DNA from: Primulina eburnea
Taxonomy: Eukaryota; Streptophyta; Magnoliopsida; Lamiales; Gesneriaceae
Reading direction: 5' to 3'
Assembly (NCBI RefSeq): GCF_022965805.1
Contig: NC_133106.1
Location: 38,443,881 to 38,507,880 of the forward strand
Length of the DNA stretch: 64,000 bases
The position numbers and the translations under genes were made by a program. Under the pieces are notes generated by a model. It was not told where the DNA came from. It worked only from the letters and a program-made list of their open reading frames with translations, and searched no databases. Shown one piece after another: positions 35,025-46,921 of this stretch. Positions within the stretch are counted from its first letter, which is position 1; the number at the start of each line of letters is the position of its first letter.

Positions 35025-35465
35025 GATGTAATCGAGTCGAGCTGAACTCTTTGAGCTTGACTCGTTTATAATATAGCCGAGCTCGAGCTTTATTTAATGA
35101 ATATATTCATGGCTCACGAGCTTATTCAAGCTTTTATCGAGTCAAAACGAGCTTAATAAATATGAATTTTACATTTAAATCTTCATTAAATTCATTAATA
35201 AATAAATTATATTTTTAGAGAAAAATATTACATTTTTATTAAAATTTGTAAATTTATCATAATAAAAAATTTTGATAGATTTTTGTATATATGTTGTAGT
35301 AAGGTGCTAAATCAATATATAAAATATCAAAATTATTATTATTATTATTTATCTAAGATATGACTCATCAAGTTATAATCGAACGTCTTCATGAGTTAAC
35401 GAGTCGAATATTGGAAAGTTTGAGTTTGATTCGTTTATTTTAATGAGTTTTACTAAACGAATTGA
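35025..35465. repeat. Dispersed GAGCTCGAG-rich repeat
   Basis: Begins TAGGGATGTAATCGAGTCGA and has many GAGCTTGA/CTCGTTTA words, like a dispersed non-coding repeat common in flowering plants. It becomes AT-rich in the middle and returns to TCGAAT/GAGTTTGATTCG words near 35430. Class uncertain. Confidence 0.4.
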
Positions 35466-35755
35466 ATCAAGTTTTGAATAGTCAACAAACAGTTATTTAC
35501 ATATTTAGTAATATAGGTTCATCGTTTTTAGTTTTCTTAGCTTCGCTCAGTTGTTTTTTTATGGGAATTGAGTTGACCGAGATAATTGGTTGGTCACATT
35601 ACATTCATGAGACGAAATTAACGCGACACCCATTATGTTACAATGTTAGTGTCTGAGCAAAGAGCATTTTAACTCTTCGAATCATACCAAAATACAACTG
35701 TCATTTGTATTGATCCCTTGCTTGCTATTATAAAATTGAATTTAAAAATCAGAGA

Positions 35756-35809
35756 ATAAACGTTTAAAACTCGTATCATTTAATAAACGTTTAAAACTCG
35801 TATCATTTG
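35756..35809. repeat. 27-bp tandem duplication
   Basis: Two direct perfect copies of a unit beginning AATAAACGTTTAAAACTCGT, at 35756-35782 and 35783-35809. Non-coding. Confidence 0.8.
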
Positions 35810-36815
35810 CGTTACACGATTGTTGGTTCCAATATGCTGCTAATCCTGGCATCCGAATGTCAAAGCCAAATAATGCAATTGAATGACTGGATATATTCAC
35901 GTTTGATGAGAGGATAATTAGCAAATTGTTGAAGGAAAAGGAAGATGTTGATGAGAAAGTTCGAGTTCTTACTGAAATCAATGGCAAAGTGTCGAGCTTA
36001 TTTGAAGTGTTTCGGAACTCTGGTTGATGTTCTAATCAATGAAATGTTCGAAAATTATATGTAAAAACACTTAAAATAAGCTCGTGTAAAAATTAACTCA
36101 AGACATCGCCAGGCTTCAAGCTGCCAGTGAAGTAACCTTTGACTCTGCTATGAGATTCAGTTGTCTTGCATTTTCTGTGATCACCCAGTGCTCTTTTATT
36201 TTGCTTTTGTCTACGAAGAATGGAAGGGAAATCACCATCCAAAACCTATTAGTCAAAAAGCGTAATTTGGGTCCCTCTTACAAGTGGACCTTTTAGTGAT
36301 AAGGTTGCTTTTTACCTGACAAATCGAATTCAGCCAAATCTTTTATTTCTTGAGACCAAGTTCGATTGGATAGAATTAATTCTTGAGCTTAACGAGTCTT
36401 TGAATCAATTATAGTACTGTAATTGTGTTATTTCGATCATTTTTTTTTATTCATTTTCGTCAAAATCATGTAAATAAATGACTCATATCTTTGTTAAAAT
36501 TTATAATTACATTGTTAAATACACTTTTATATCTTGAATTTTTTTTAACAACTTACTTACAAAAATTTAGCAATAAAATTGATCATTTAATTATATTTTT
36601 TTGGGAGAATAACTAAAATTGTTTTAGAAAAAACATAATTACTTCGACAATTAATCCCCAACTAATGCTCGAAATCATTCAAGAGCTGAAACAAAGCGTG
36701 GGGGATAAATTTACATTTTGAGATATATTTAAAGGGAACCAGGGTAATAAATAAACTAATTTCATTTATATTCATAAAATAAAATCATTTGTAAAAGTTC
36801 ATTTATTTTGGGAAC
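35810..36815. other. Intergenic spacer
   Basis: Short open stretches near 35880-36020 recall coding composition on the plus strand but have no recognisable family. The rest is AT-rich. Confidence 0.35.
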
Positions 36816-36816
36816 G

Positions 36817-37060
36817 GGCTGACCATGAAATGCCCAACAATAATAGTTAATAAGGATTGGGCCTGATAAGCTCGCAAATGAATCAAGCCCGGTAAAAACA
36901 AGGGCAAATACGTCCAATCAGTAATCGATGCCCAAACCCTGTACGGCTCGCTCGTTTGCAGTATATAATATATAATATAATATAATAATTTAAAAGATAC
37001 TGCAGTCCGGAAAATATCACTCCTCGCATCCTCTACACCGATTCAGTCTTGTCTTGAAGG
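36817..37060 (+). promoter_or_regulatory. Promoter and leader of the eEF1A pseudogene
   Basis: Homologous to the gene 1 promoter: GGGCTGACCATGAAA, TTGGGCC, AGGGCAAATACGTCCAATC (36901-36919), a degraded telo-box (AAACCCTG) and a TA-rich TATA area near 36960-36985. It ends in the leader donor GAAG|GTAAGT at 37059/37060. Confidence 0.65.
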
Positions 37061-37727
37061 TAAGTAATTTGCCTCATTTACATTTCAGATCTTCTTTCTA
37101 TGTCTCTGAAATATGAAATTCGTTGTTTATGGGATTTCTTTGATTTTGTAGTTTGTTATTTAGCATCGATGAATTCTTTGATTTCGTAGTTTTTAGCATT
37201 TGTCAGAAGGTTTTTGAATTTCTTCAAATAGTTCCACAAAATGGTCTTTTTGGAAGCCTTTAGATTTGTTTAATATGCCGGAGCCTTTTCCCCTGGTGGT
37301 GGGAACAGTTCGAATTTCTGGAAGTGTAGGGGTATTTTAGTTAGATGATTGTTAATTTGTTTTATATTGTTTTAGTACTCGCAAGTTGTTGGTGCATGTT
37401 ATCGATTGTAAGTTGGAACGTTTGTTATTTTCTAATGAAAAAAATAAGGTTGATTATTTATAGAGGCTCCATATTGTTGGTGATTCGTTTCAGGAAATAC
37501 TTTTGTCTTTAATTTATGCAAATTACCAAAAAATAATTTTTTATTCCATGTGATTTGCTTAGATATCCCAGTAGTTTCTGAGATTCATGACTCTTCAAAA
37601 TATCCAACCTTCATATTATCCACCTATTGAAGATTAGAATCCTTATCACCGTCTTACTTTTATGTTGAATGAATATTTCTCATTTAATGTGATTTTCATT
37701 GCTGCGGCTTTACTCTCAGTAGGCAAT

Positions 37728-38203
37728 ATGGGTGAGGAGAAGATTCACATCAGCATTGTGGTCATTGGCCATGTCGACTCTGGGAAGTCAACTACCACCG
37801 GACATCTCATCTACAAACTTGGTGGTATTGACAAGCGTGTGATTGAGAGGTTTGAGAAGGAAGCTGCTGAGATGAACAAGAGATCCTTCAGGCTTCAAGT
37901 GTGCATGGATGCTTGACAAGCTCAAGGCTGAGCGCGAGCGCGATATCACCATCAATATTGCCCTGTGGAAGTTCGAGACTACCAGATACTACTGCACTGT
38001 CATTGATGCTCCTGGTCACCGAGACTTCATTAAGAACACGATTACTGGTACTTCTCAGGCCGACTGCGCCTGTGCTCATCATCGATTCTACCACTGGTGG
38101 TTTTGAGGCAGGTATTTCTAAGGATGGTCAAACTCGTGAGCATGCACTTCGGGCTTTCACACTTGGAGTTAAGCAAATGATCTGCTGCTGTAACAAGGCC
38201 CGC
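37728..38203 (+). pseudogene. eEF1A pseudogene (exon 1 only, frameshifted)
   Basis: It starts MGEEKIHIS and follows eEF1A through MNKRSF. Then about 7 extra bases (near 37891-37897, a local CTTCA duplication) shift the frame, and one extra T near 38071 shifts it again. At the exon end, extra bases (near 38198-38204) destroy the splice donor after NK. The leader acceptor has also changed from GCTGCAG to GCTGCGG. Substitutions such as ERERDIT for ERERGIT add to the damage. Intron sequence continues to about 38370, but the 888-bp second exon is absent. It cannot encode eEF1A and is a clear relic of tandem duplication. Confidence 0.93.
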
Positions 38204-38379
38204 GTACAACTTTGTCATTTATGTATCTGTTGGTAAAGTTTTATTCTTACTCTTTTCTGTGAGATTTTTAGCATTGCAGGATTGATACTGAGCTTCCTGT
38301 AATATTTGTCTTTTTAAATATTTGTTGCCTTCTTTGATAAAAGCTCTGTGCTAAATTACTTTTTCTCCATATAATTCTA

Positions 38380-38905
38380 TTTGTTGACGCTGATATGTAA
38401 TGGGATTAATGCATGCAAATGGTATGAAGACGAAGAGCAACTCGCCAAATAAAAATAAATGCCATGTCGTTAACGCTACTTGGACACCAAGTTAAGCCAA
38501 ACGAAACAAGCTTTGAATAATTCAATTTTATATTTTGTTTGGTGGCAAACGGGAAATATCAATATAGATTATAATACTAGATGCTCGTACGATACACACT
38601 TTTTTTTAAGAAATTATATTTAAACTTATATTTGGATGTATATATTTATTTTGAAAGAAGATAAATGATTCGCAACGTGTATTTAGGTTTATTTGAAATT
38701 CGCTACAATAGTTATTTTATACAATGATCGATAATTCTCATTTAAATTTCGATAACGTTAACTGTGTCAAAATTGATTTTAAAAAAAATAAATAAAAGAA
38801 ATATAAGGCTCTAGTTTTTAAATTTTATATCAAAAAATACATAAATAACTTGATCACAGTATGAATAGTCGTTACACTGCTATACTTATTCCATAAAAAA
38901 AAAAA
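38380..38905. other. AT-rich spacer
   Basis: No gene or structured repeat seen. An A-run of about 20 lies near 38897. Confidence 0.4.
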
Positions 38906-38917
38906 AAAAAAATCTAC

Positions 38918-39042
38918 TTGGGCCCTAAGTTAGCGAAGGACTAAACAGTCATTCCCTGGTCAACCTGAAGGGTAAATATGTCTAATCAGTGAATAATATA
39001 TGTCCACGAGCCCGAGCTTTGGTTACCTCTGCAGCATAAATA
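38918..39042 (+). promoter_or_regulatory. eEF1A gene 3 promoter
   Basis: TTGGGCCCTAAGTTAGCGAA near 38918 matches the gene 1 promoter. AAGGGTAAATATGTCTAATC (38968-38987) is the counterpart of the shared TEF1-like box. The TATA box is CATAAATA (39035-39042). A leader intron follows (39097-39800, CCG|GTAATA to GCTGCAG). Confidence 0.7.
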
Positions 39043-39820
39043 TCCCATTTTGTGGACACTCTGCATCCTACAACTCCAGTGCATTCTTCTCGACCGGTAA
39101 TATTATTTTACTTCCTGAATTATGTGAGGCTAGACTAGATCTTCCTTCTATGCCTTTTATTGATGAGAATTACTGTTTTTTGGATTGTTTTTGGTGTTTT
39201 GCTGTTAATTTACGTGTTTTTGAATTCAAGATTTGTTAATTTGTAAATGTTCTGTGATCAGACTGGTTTGGAATTGAGTTGCAAGTTTAATATTTTTTTT
39301 TCCGTTTCTGCTGTTCTAAGCTGTTTCAAATTTCCGCTTGTTACTTTCAATTCGAGGAAGTTCTTTTATTTGTACTGATATAGGAAGGTCTTTCAATTTC
39401 TTCAAATAATCCAATTTAGTGAACGTTTGTTTGGATCCGTTTAATTTTTCAATTTTCTGGATAATTCAGATTTTTAGAAGTTGTGTCGGGATTGATTGTA
39501 AATTCAGAATTTTATCTTGTGAGGTTCTTGATCATTTGAAATCTTAGAAAACACAGGCTGCTTTGGTTTGGTTTTGTTTTCTCTTGTTTTGGTGTCGAAT
39601 CTTTGAATTTTGTATTTTATTTTTGGAGATTGCTACAAAATAAATTAATCCATGTGACTGATTTAAATATTCCAGTAATTTTTTTGATGAATTTTTTACA
39701 AATTTCCATCCTTGTAATTATGCAGTTATATAATCACTGTTGTCATTTTATTTTAGGTTGAATGAATATTTCTCATTCAATGTGATTTACATTGCTGCAG
39801 CTTTACTCTAAGTAGCCAAT

Positions 39821-41595
39821 ATGGGTAAGGAGAAGATTCACATCAGCATTGTGGTGATTGGCCATGTCGACTCTGGGAAGTCAACTACCACTGGTCATCT
39901 CATCTACAAGCTTGGGGGTATCGACAAGCGGGTAATTGAGAGGTTTGAGAAGGAAGCTGCTGAGATGAACAAGAGATCCTTCAAGTATGCATGGGTGCTT
40001 GACAAGCTCAAGGCTGAGCGTGAGCGTGGTATCACCATCGACATTGCTCTGTGGAAGTTCGAGACTACCAAATACTACTGCACTGTCATTGATGCTCCTG
40101 GTCACCGTGACTTTATTAAGAACATGATTACTGGAACTTCTCAGGCCGATTGTGCTGTGCTCATCATCGATTCAACCACTGGTGGTTTTGAGGCAGGTAT
40201 TTCTAAGGATGGTCAAACTCGTGAGCATGCACTTCTGGCTTTCACACTTGGAGTTCGGCAAATGATCTGCTGTTGTAACAAGGTATACATCTTTGTCATT
40301 TATATATTTTTATGCTTGTGGTATTTATTTTAATGAGTTCCTGGTTAATGTTGAGATCAGGTATTTTTATTTTTTGAAGTTTAGATCAGCTATCGAGTAA
40401 ACATGGCTGTTGAATGTTTTATTCATTATCCTACTTCATAATGTTGGTAAAGTTTTTTTACTTTACACTTTTCTGTGGGATTTTTGAGCATTGCACGATT
40501 GAGATTTATTTTCCTGTAATGTTTGTATTCTATTTAAGCGGGCATACTTGAAGATTTGTTGGCTAATTTGATAAGAACTCTGTTCTAAATTACATCAATT
40601 ATATTCTGGTAACCGTGCTCTTTGTTTGAGGAGCATGCTTTTGTGTATTTTAGATTGATGCTTATCTCTTATCTATGCTAACTTATGACGATCTTTTTGT
40701 ATTTTAGATGGACGCTACCACTCCCAAGTACTCCAAGACAAGGTATGATGAAATTGTCAAGGAAGTCTCTTCCTACTTGAAGAAGGTTGGGTACAACCCT
40801 GAAAAGATTCCTTTTGTTCCGATCTCTGGTTTTGAGGGCGACAATATGATCGAGAGGTCGACCAATCTTGACTGGTACAAAGGACCCACCCTCTTGGAAG
40901 CTCTCGACTTGATCCAAGAGCCAAAGAGGCCATCAGACAAACCTCTCCGTCTTCCTCTGCAAGACGTGTACAAGATTGGGGGTATTGGGACTGTCCCTGT
41001 GGGAAGAGTTGAAACTGGTATAATCAAACCTGGTATGGTTGTTACATTTGGTCCAACAGGGCTGACAACTGAGGTCAAGTCTGTTGAAATGCACCACGAG
41101 GCCCTCCCTGAAGCGCTTCCCGGTGACAATGTTGGTTTCAACGTTAAGAATGTCGCTGTGAAAGATCTCAAGCGTGGTTTTGTTGCATCTAACTCAAAAG
41201 ATGATCCTGCTAAGGAAGCTGCGAATTTCACATCCCAAGTCATTATCATGAACCACCCTGGCCAGATAGGCAACGGATATGCCCCTGTTCTTGATTGCCA
41301 CACTTCTCACATCGCTGTCAAATTTGCGGAGCTTGTGACAAAGATTGACCGTCGATCTGGCAAAGAGATCGAGAAAGAGCCTAAATTCTTGAAGAATGGT
41401 GATTCTGGCTACGTCAAGATGATCCCCACAAAACCCATGGTTGTGGAAACCTTCTCCGAGTACCCACCCTTGGGACGTTTTGCAGTTAGGGACATGCGTC
41501 AGACTGTCGCTGTTGGTGTAATCAAGAGTGTAGAAAAGAAAGACCCTACTGGTGCTAAGGTGACGAAGGCAGCAGCCAAGAAGGGTGCCAAGTGA
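39821..41595 (+). CDS. EEF1A: Elongation factor 1-alpha (gene 3)
   Basis: Second intact translation elongation GTPase of the cluster: exons 39821-40282 and 40708-41595, 449 residues. It has the same [17 protein letters not shown] and NKMD motifs and the same intron splitting NK|MD as gene 1. Relative to gene 1, ten residues differ (for example Val6 to Ile, Lys146 to Arg, Ser to Ala in KFAELVTK, Ala to Ser in ETFSEYPP). The coding introns of the two genes are also alignable, so duplication is fairly recent or conversion has acted. The frame is complete and the stop is TGA, against TAA in gene 1. Likely functional; with gene 1 it supplies redundant eEF1A. Confidence 0.97.
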
Positions 41596-41599
41596 CTTG

Positions 41600-42800
41600 T
41601 GAATGCAAGCTTTGCTCTTCCTATCTGTCAAAAACTTTACTATTTCGGCGAAAGAAACGTGTTGTGTCTTATTCGTGATTTTGGAACTACTTGCGTAGCC
41701 ATGGTTTCTTGTTCTTTTTGCAAGTGTGTTTTTGCTTCACCGTGCTGTTGTGGCTCTCAGAATTGGGTGCTGGATCGCCGGTGGCATCTCTTCTCGTTAT
41801 CGTACTTTCGACAATGTGTTCTACCTTTGTTATAAATAAGTTTTGTACTACATTGAACAAATTTGCATCTTGATATTTTCTGTAATATGCTCGAGTATTT
41901 TTCTATTCTCTATTTCGTTTATAATTGTGTCTACTTTGTTTTGTTCTTAATTCTTTATATATTTCTTTAGCAGTTGCTTTAGTTTTCATTACACCGCGAG
42001 ACAGATTTTCATGAATTAAGTAAATGGCATTTTCTTCGGCATTTATTCCCCAATGATTTTCGGAGATTTGGTCGGAACAAATAAAACCCGATATATTATT
42101 TTGGTTAACAATCGGAGAAGACATTATAACTTGTTCTAATCGAGAATTCAGATATATGTAATTAGTAATTGTGATAAGGCGGTGCAGGTTAATGCAATTC
42201 ACCATGCTTCATCAATCTTACCATAATGAAACCTCAAATTTAAAAATTCTTTACATATTGATTGATCGTCGAAATCGTGAAATGTGTATATATATATATA
42301 TATATTGTATGAGATTATGTATGTATTTATCATACATGCAATCTCAATTGAAAGCACCCGTCTTTTGGTCAAACCTTTTTACAAGTTTTCGTAATTATTA
42401 TCCATAGCTTTCTATAATACATACCAAGATGAGTACAAAATCCATATACTTCACGTATAAAATACACGTGGTTAGTTGGATGTAGCCAGTGTTGAATTTT
42501 CCATACATGATATCTTACATTTTACATATCCAATTTGTAAATCAGTGAGAAAATGTGAAAAAGTAAGAAACTTTTTAAAGAAACGATACTATCCATTGGA
42601 TTTGCTTGAAGGATAGTAGAAACAGATACTTGTAAATTGTAATCACAAATACAACCAGGAGTATTGTCAAAATCCTGGAATTTCTTCTTTAAAAGGCAAA
42701 AAATTCACTTTTACGTCAAAATTTCCCAGTCCGTTTAATGGTGCAATCCAGACACACCAAATCAAATAAATGAACAAATCTCAATCCGTCAATATTTTCT
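41600..42800. other. eEF1A gene 3 3' region and spacer
   Basis: 3' UTR-like to about 41900, then AT-rich DNA with a short TA run (42284-42305). No gene recognised. Confidence 0.45.
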
Positions 42801-42842
42801 TCTCTCATTTTTCTCACACAGCACAAATCCTTCAGACAAGAA

Positions 42843-43526
42843 ATGGATGCAAATGAGAATGGGAAGCTGCCTCTGGAAACGCCACATGGCCGTCGGGTTA
42901 AGCTTTGTTTCAAGGCTCAGGTGCATTCATATTTTCTCTGTTTCATGTATACACACACAAGCACGCATATACATACATACATACATACATACATACATAC
43001 ACACATACATGCATACATACATTTTGTGTGTTCCCATTGTATCTTTGGCCTTTGTTTGTTCTTTATTCACTGTGATCAATCTTTTATACATCCACATGTT
43101 TGAAAACATTTCGCGGATAATCCATCCGTAGAAAGTCTTTATTTTTTAGTTCATATTTAGTTCCAATCATGTCCGTGTGATTATTTATTTAAGAAAAAAA
43201 AGATTGATTTAGTTTTGGAAACGTTTAGGATGGAACTGAAGTGTATTACAAATTTAATGCGGACACCAAATTGCAAAAACTATTGATTACTTATTGTAAA
43301 GAAAATAGTTTGGAGCATAAAGATTTGAGGTTCCTGTACAATGGCAAGAGACTCGTTGCTAACCAAACCCCAGCCGAGGTAAATTTAATTTATTCAGTTT
43401 TTGCATGAACCTTAATTTTAATGTAATGTGAATTTACAGCTTGGCATGCACGACGAAGACGAAATCGATGTAATGACTCATCAGCATGGAGGTGGGAAAG
43501 GAGAAGAACCAATTAAACAAAATTAA
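42843..43526 (+). CDS. Divergent small ubiquitin-related modifier (SUMO)
   Basis: Ubiquitin-like modifier conjugated to lysines of nuclear proteins after C-terminal processing. Exons: 42843-42920, 43229-43378, 43440-43526; 104 residues. The beta-grasp fold reads VKLCFKAQDGTEVYYKF, LQKLLITYCKENSL, LRFLYNGKRL and QTPAELGMHDEDEIDVM, lining up with SUMO throughout. The C terminus is HQHGGGKGEEPIKQN instead of the usual HQTGG plus tail. A Gly-Gly is present and cleavage after it would leave a tail of about nine residues. The N-terminal arm is short and has no clear sumoylation consensus. It resembles non-canonical plant SUMOs more than the SUMO1/2 type. Intron 1 contains an ACAT microsatellite. 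Fold assignment is firm; whether it is processed and conjugated is not known. Confidence 0.87.
42968..43023. repeat. ACAT microsatellite in SUMO intron 1
   Basis: About a dozen copies of the tetranucleotide ATAC/ACAT with a few interruptions. Confidence 0.85.
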
Positions 43527-43529
43527 TTA

Positions 43530-46500
43530 GTACCAAGTTGTTTTAATTTCGTTCGACTCTTCAAAACTAAAATTCCCTTTAATTTTTCGTATGATCCGTA
43601 TGAATATAAGGCTGCTTGTTTTGATCGAATGATTTTTTTTAATGAAAAAATAACTTATAAAATTCACTATTGTATTTACTAATTAATGGATTTAAATATA
43701 ATATCCAGATGTATATTAAGAGGGTTTTTTTAATGACCAAGATTTTGAAAGCTTTTTATGAATAAACATCAATTAAAAATGGTAGTCAAAAGACTTCAAA
43801 TCTTATGCCATTGCAAACAAGACTGAATTTCCACAAATGAATTGAACTCCATCCCAAACAAATTACTTCAGCTGAGGTGGTCTTTTTAATTCAAATATCA
43901 CCATTAAATAATACTTGCATTATAGATAATGAACAATAAAATTTCAGTAAATTTTGTTAATATGTTCACAACCCTTTCCTATTCTAAATATTTGACTATT
44001 TGAGCTAAAATCTCTTTACAGCAGTAAAATTATAATCAGAACAAAAGTGAACATTAGAAGCCACATATGATAAGATATGAGGGGAACTTATCTCCTAACT
44101 GGCGAAAAATGCTCCGTTTCTCGTCAGAATCAAGAGCCGAGCGATAATAAATCAAAGTTACCAGTACTTGGAATAAATACCATGTGAACCCTCAAGCTCA
44201 AGCAGGTAATTGGAGCTTTAAGTTGTTTTTCCAGCTGAAACGTTAAAATATTAACAAAATCAAATCATCATTGTGCAGAAACTGTGTGTAAATTTTTGTG
44301 TGTATGCAAGCTCAGTTGTGTACTGTGTAAGAGAGTGAGAGAGGCATACTTATCCAGTGAGTATAGTGTGGTTCTGTGAAGTAGCCATAAATCCAGTTCA
44401 AAATGTACAATCCTCGGTAGGCTCAGCAATATAAACAACAAGACATAAATTGCTCGCTTTGATTATAGAAATCAACGACTTCTGATAAATCATTAATCAG
44501 GGAATAAATTCGGAAGGGAGAGAATCATTTCTAAAGGGGAGAAATCAAAAGATTCAACTTCCAAGAGGGGTGAAACTTGGATTTTTCTCAAAAATTGTAT
44601 AATTGTTGCAAGTATCTAGGTAGAGGTTAGAGACTCCCCCCACCATCACCAACCAGCCAGTTGAGTCTACCTTGATTAGGTGACTCAAACCAAGAATCAA
44701 TTTACCATCATTAAAAACCCAATCCATACAAAACTACAGATGAACGTCGATCTTTAGTTGTCATAAGTGGCAATGTAGAGCTTTAAGTTACCCCAATAGA
44801 ACAACATATTGTCCAGTCAAGTTGTCGACGTTTCTTGTTCTCTGCAGCATGACTAGCTGAGGAAGAAAGCAACAGCTTCAAGGTACAAGGAAAATGCCCA
44901 AAATACCTGATTAATCATATCAAGGACAGGCATAAAACATTTGACATAAAACACTAACAAAATAAAGGTAATAGATGTCTATGATGTCAGGTTACCTCTC
45001 TGAAAGTAAATTTTTCGTGGATTGTCAGAGCTAGTAAAAAAAAGGGCAGCAGAAGGAAATAATAGCGAAAAGTATCCCGGTCTTTGTCATATGATCTGCG
45101 GACAATCTTGTGTTTCCTTATATACCAACAATTGAAAACGAGCTTCCCAAAAATATTAACTTCATTAGCGTGTTGTAGAGTCAGATGTAGTCTACAAACA
45201 GATCAAAGTAGCGAGTAGCAAACACAATAGCATAGAGCTCCTGAGTCTTCAGAGAAATGCCTATGGGCATAGGCACAAAGTCAACATCAAACAAAGTGAA
45301 AAGGCAACATATTAATTTTATATGAATAATCGGACTACTTTCATAAAGTGATACGTGAACCTAATGATTTGCACCAAAAACACTGTAGTGAAAGTAATCA
45401 GGTGATTTGATCCCATTTCAACACCTAAACCTTGAGACAAATCATTGTTCCATTTCATGTCAAACCAAAGTAGCCCAAAGTTAACCTTGAGGCTTTGTGA
45501 CTCGTAGGAAGCAATTATATTTACCAAGGTGATAACAAAACAAATTACTGCTTTGAAGATCCTGCTACACACGTCAGATGATTCAAAAAGGTTCCCATGT
45601 AGTTGGTTAAAACACTAGTGGCTGTCTACTAATCCACGAGAAGATACAAGACTACCAGTTCCCTATTAGCTGATTCTGGAGGTGATAACATATCACAATT
45701 AGCAATCACACACATATTATGACCCGTAATAATTTGGCACCCAGAAGTCCTTCTTGGCTAAGAGAGTGCATTCCTTTATCACCCCAAGTGAGTTACTCCC
45801 ACAATAAAAAAAAAATACGTAAAAGACCATCTTTAACCGCATTCCTTTCTCACCCAAAATCAGGTCAACAATATCGATTTTTAACTGTATATCTTCAATC
45901 AGTAAAGCAAACAAATAGCACCTGGAAGTCATCTTGCAACCTCCTACATTATCATAAATCACTGCCCCGAACGGGAAACATGAATCTTCTTTGACGAGGG
46001 CAAGATAGTATGCCTACATTAAATAAAACAAACAGACATGGCTATCAACCATTGATGCAACCCACGAGGTGCAGTCCGTCCAAAATAAGGGAAAAACGAC
46101 GATCTTGATCTGGGTTGTGTTCGTCAATTTGACTGCATGACACGCCGAAACCTTAAAAAAGTTAAATATGGAGCCGGGGCCTTTACAAAATATCGATAAG
46201 CTTTGATTCACGCACAGAAAATAAATCAATTAATTTTCTTTGTTGTTATTTATTATTTTTTTGTAATTTTTATTATTTTTTATTTAAAAGTCCCGAAAGG
46301 ATGGCAAGGAATGGTTAAAACAAACACAAATTGAAAATCACTTTTCTGGGCACATAGAATCGCATTTCTTAATTCAACGCTTTCTGTAATCGCACAATAA
46401 ATAAACAGGCATAATTTGGCATAAAAAAAATTTTCCATCATCGTGTTCATATATGGTTTCTTATTTGATTGCACATTTTCTTCTCTTCTACCTCAAACCT

Positions 46501-46915
46501 TTTTTTTTCCAATTATATGGAGTGGAGGTTTTTCGTAATCACCTGAGATCGAACTCAAGCTTCTCCTGTGTTTTACGCCTCCGTGCAACAAGCGGGGTGG
46601 TCCTTAAACAAACGTGGAAATTATGTAGCTTTACAAGGCACACAGAAACAATCAGCACTTGCAGTAGTTTTGTTGCCTCGGACATTCATGAATATAAAAA
46701 ATATTCCAACATTTTTCCTCTTCCATCCAAATAATTTGTACAGGTCCATGATTCCTCGAGATCCAGTTTCTATATTGTCAGCCTTCATCTAGCTTCCCAT
46801 TAATGGGAAAAGAACTACTAAATCAAGAATCATACGGGCCTAAAAAATTCGACAAAAAAGAAGGCTTCATCTAGCTACCAAAAACCGTGCTAAACAAGTT
46901 TTAAAATTATGCATC
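43530..46915. other. 3.4-kb stretch without a recognised gene
   Basis: Both strands were read. There is AT-rich DNA (43530-44060), then more balanced sequence (44060-46250) with only short ORFs and no family motifs. The segment near 46040-46160 is less AT-rich and could be a leader exon on the minus strand. An untranslated transcript or the 3' region of the X8 gene is possible. No tRNA, snoRNA or transposon ends were found. Confidence 0.35.
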
Positions 46916-46921
46916 TACAGC

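Noticed and set aside
37728..38203. A third functional eEF1A gene
   Set aside because: Frameshifts, loss of the donor and leader acceptor, and absence of exon 2 rule it out.
42960..43023. CRISPR-like regular repeat
   Set aside because: A simple tetranucleotide microsatellite with no spacers, in a plant intron.
42847..43131. ORFs across the SUMO exon 1 and the ACAT repeat
   Set aside because: They are exon 1 read into intron 1 or a shifted frame over the microsatellite.
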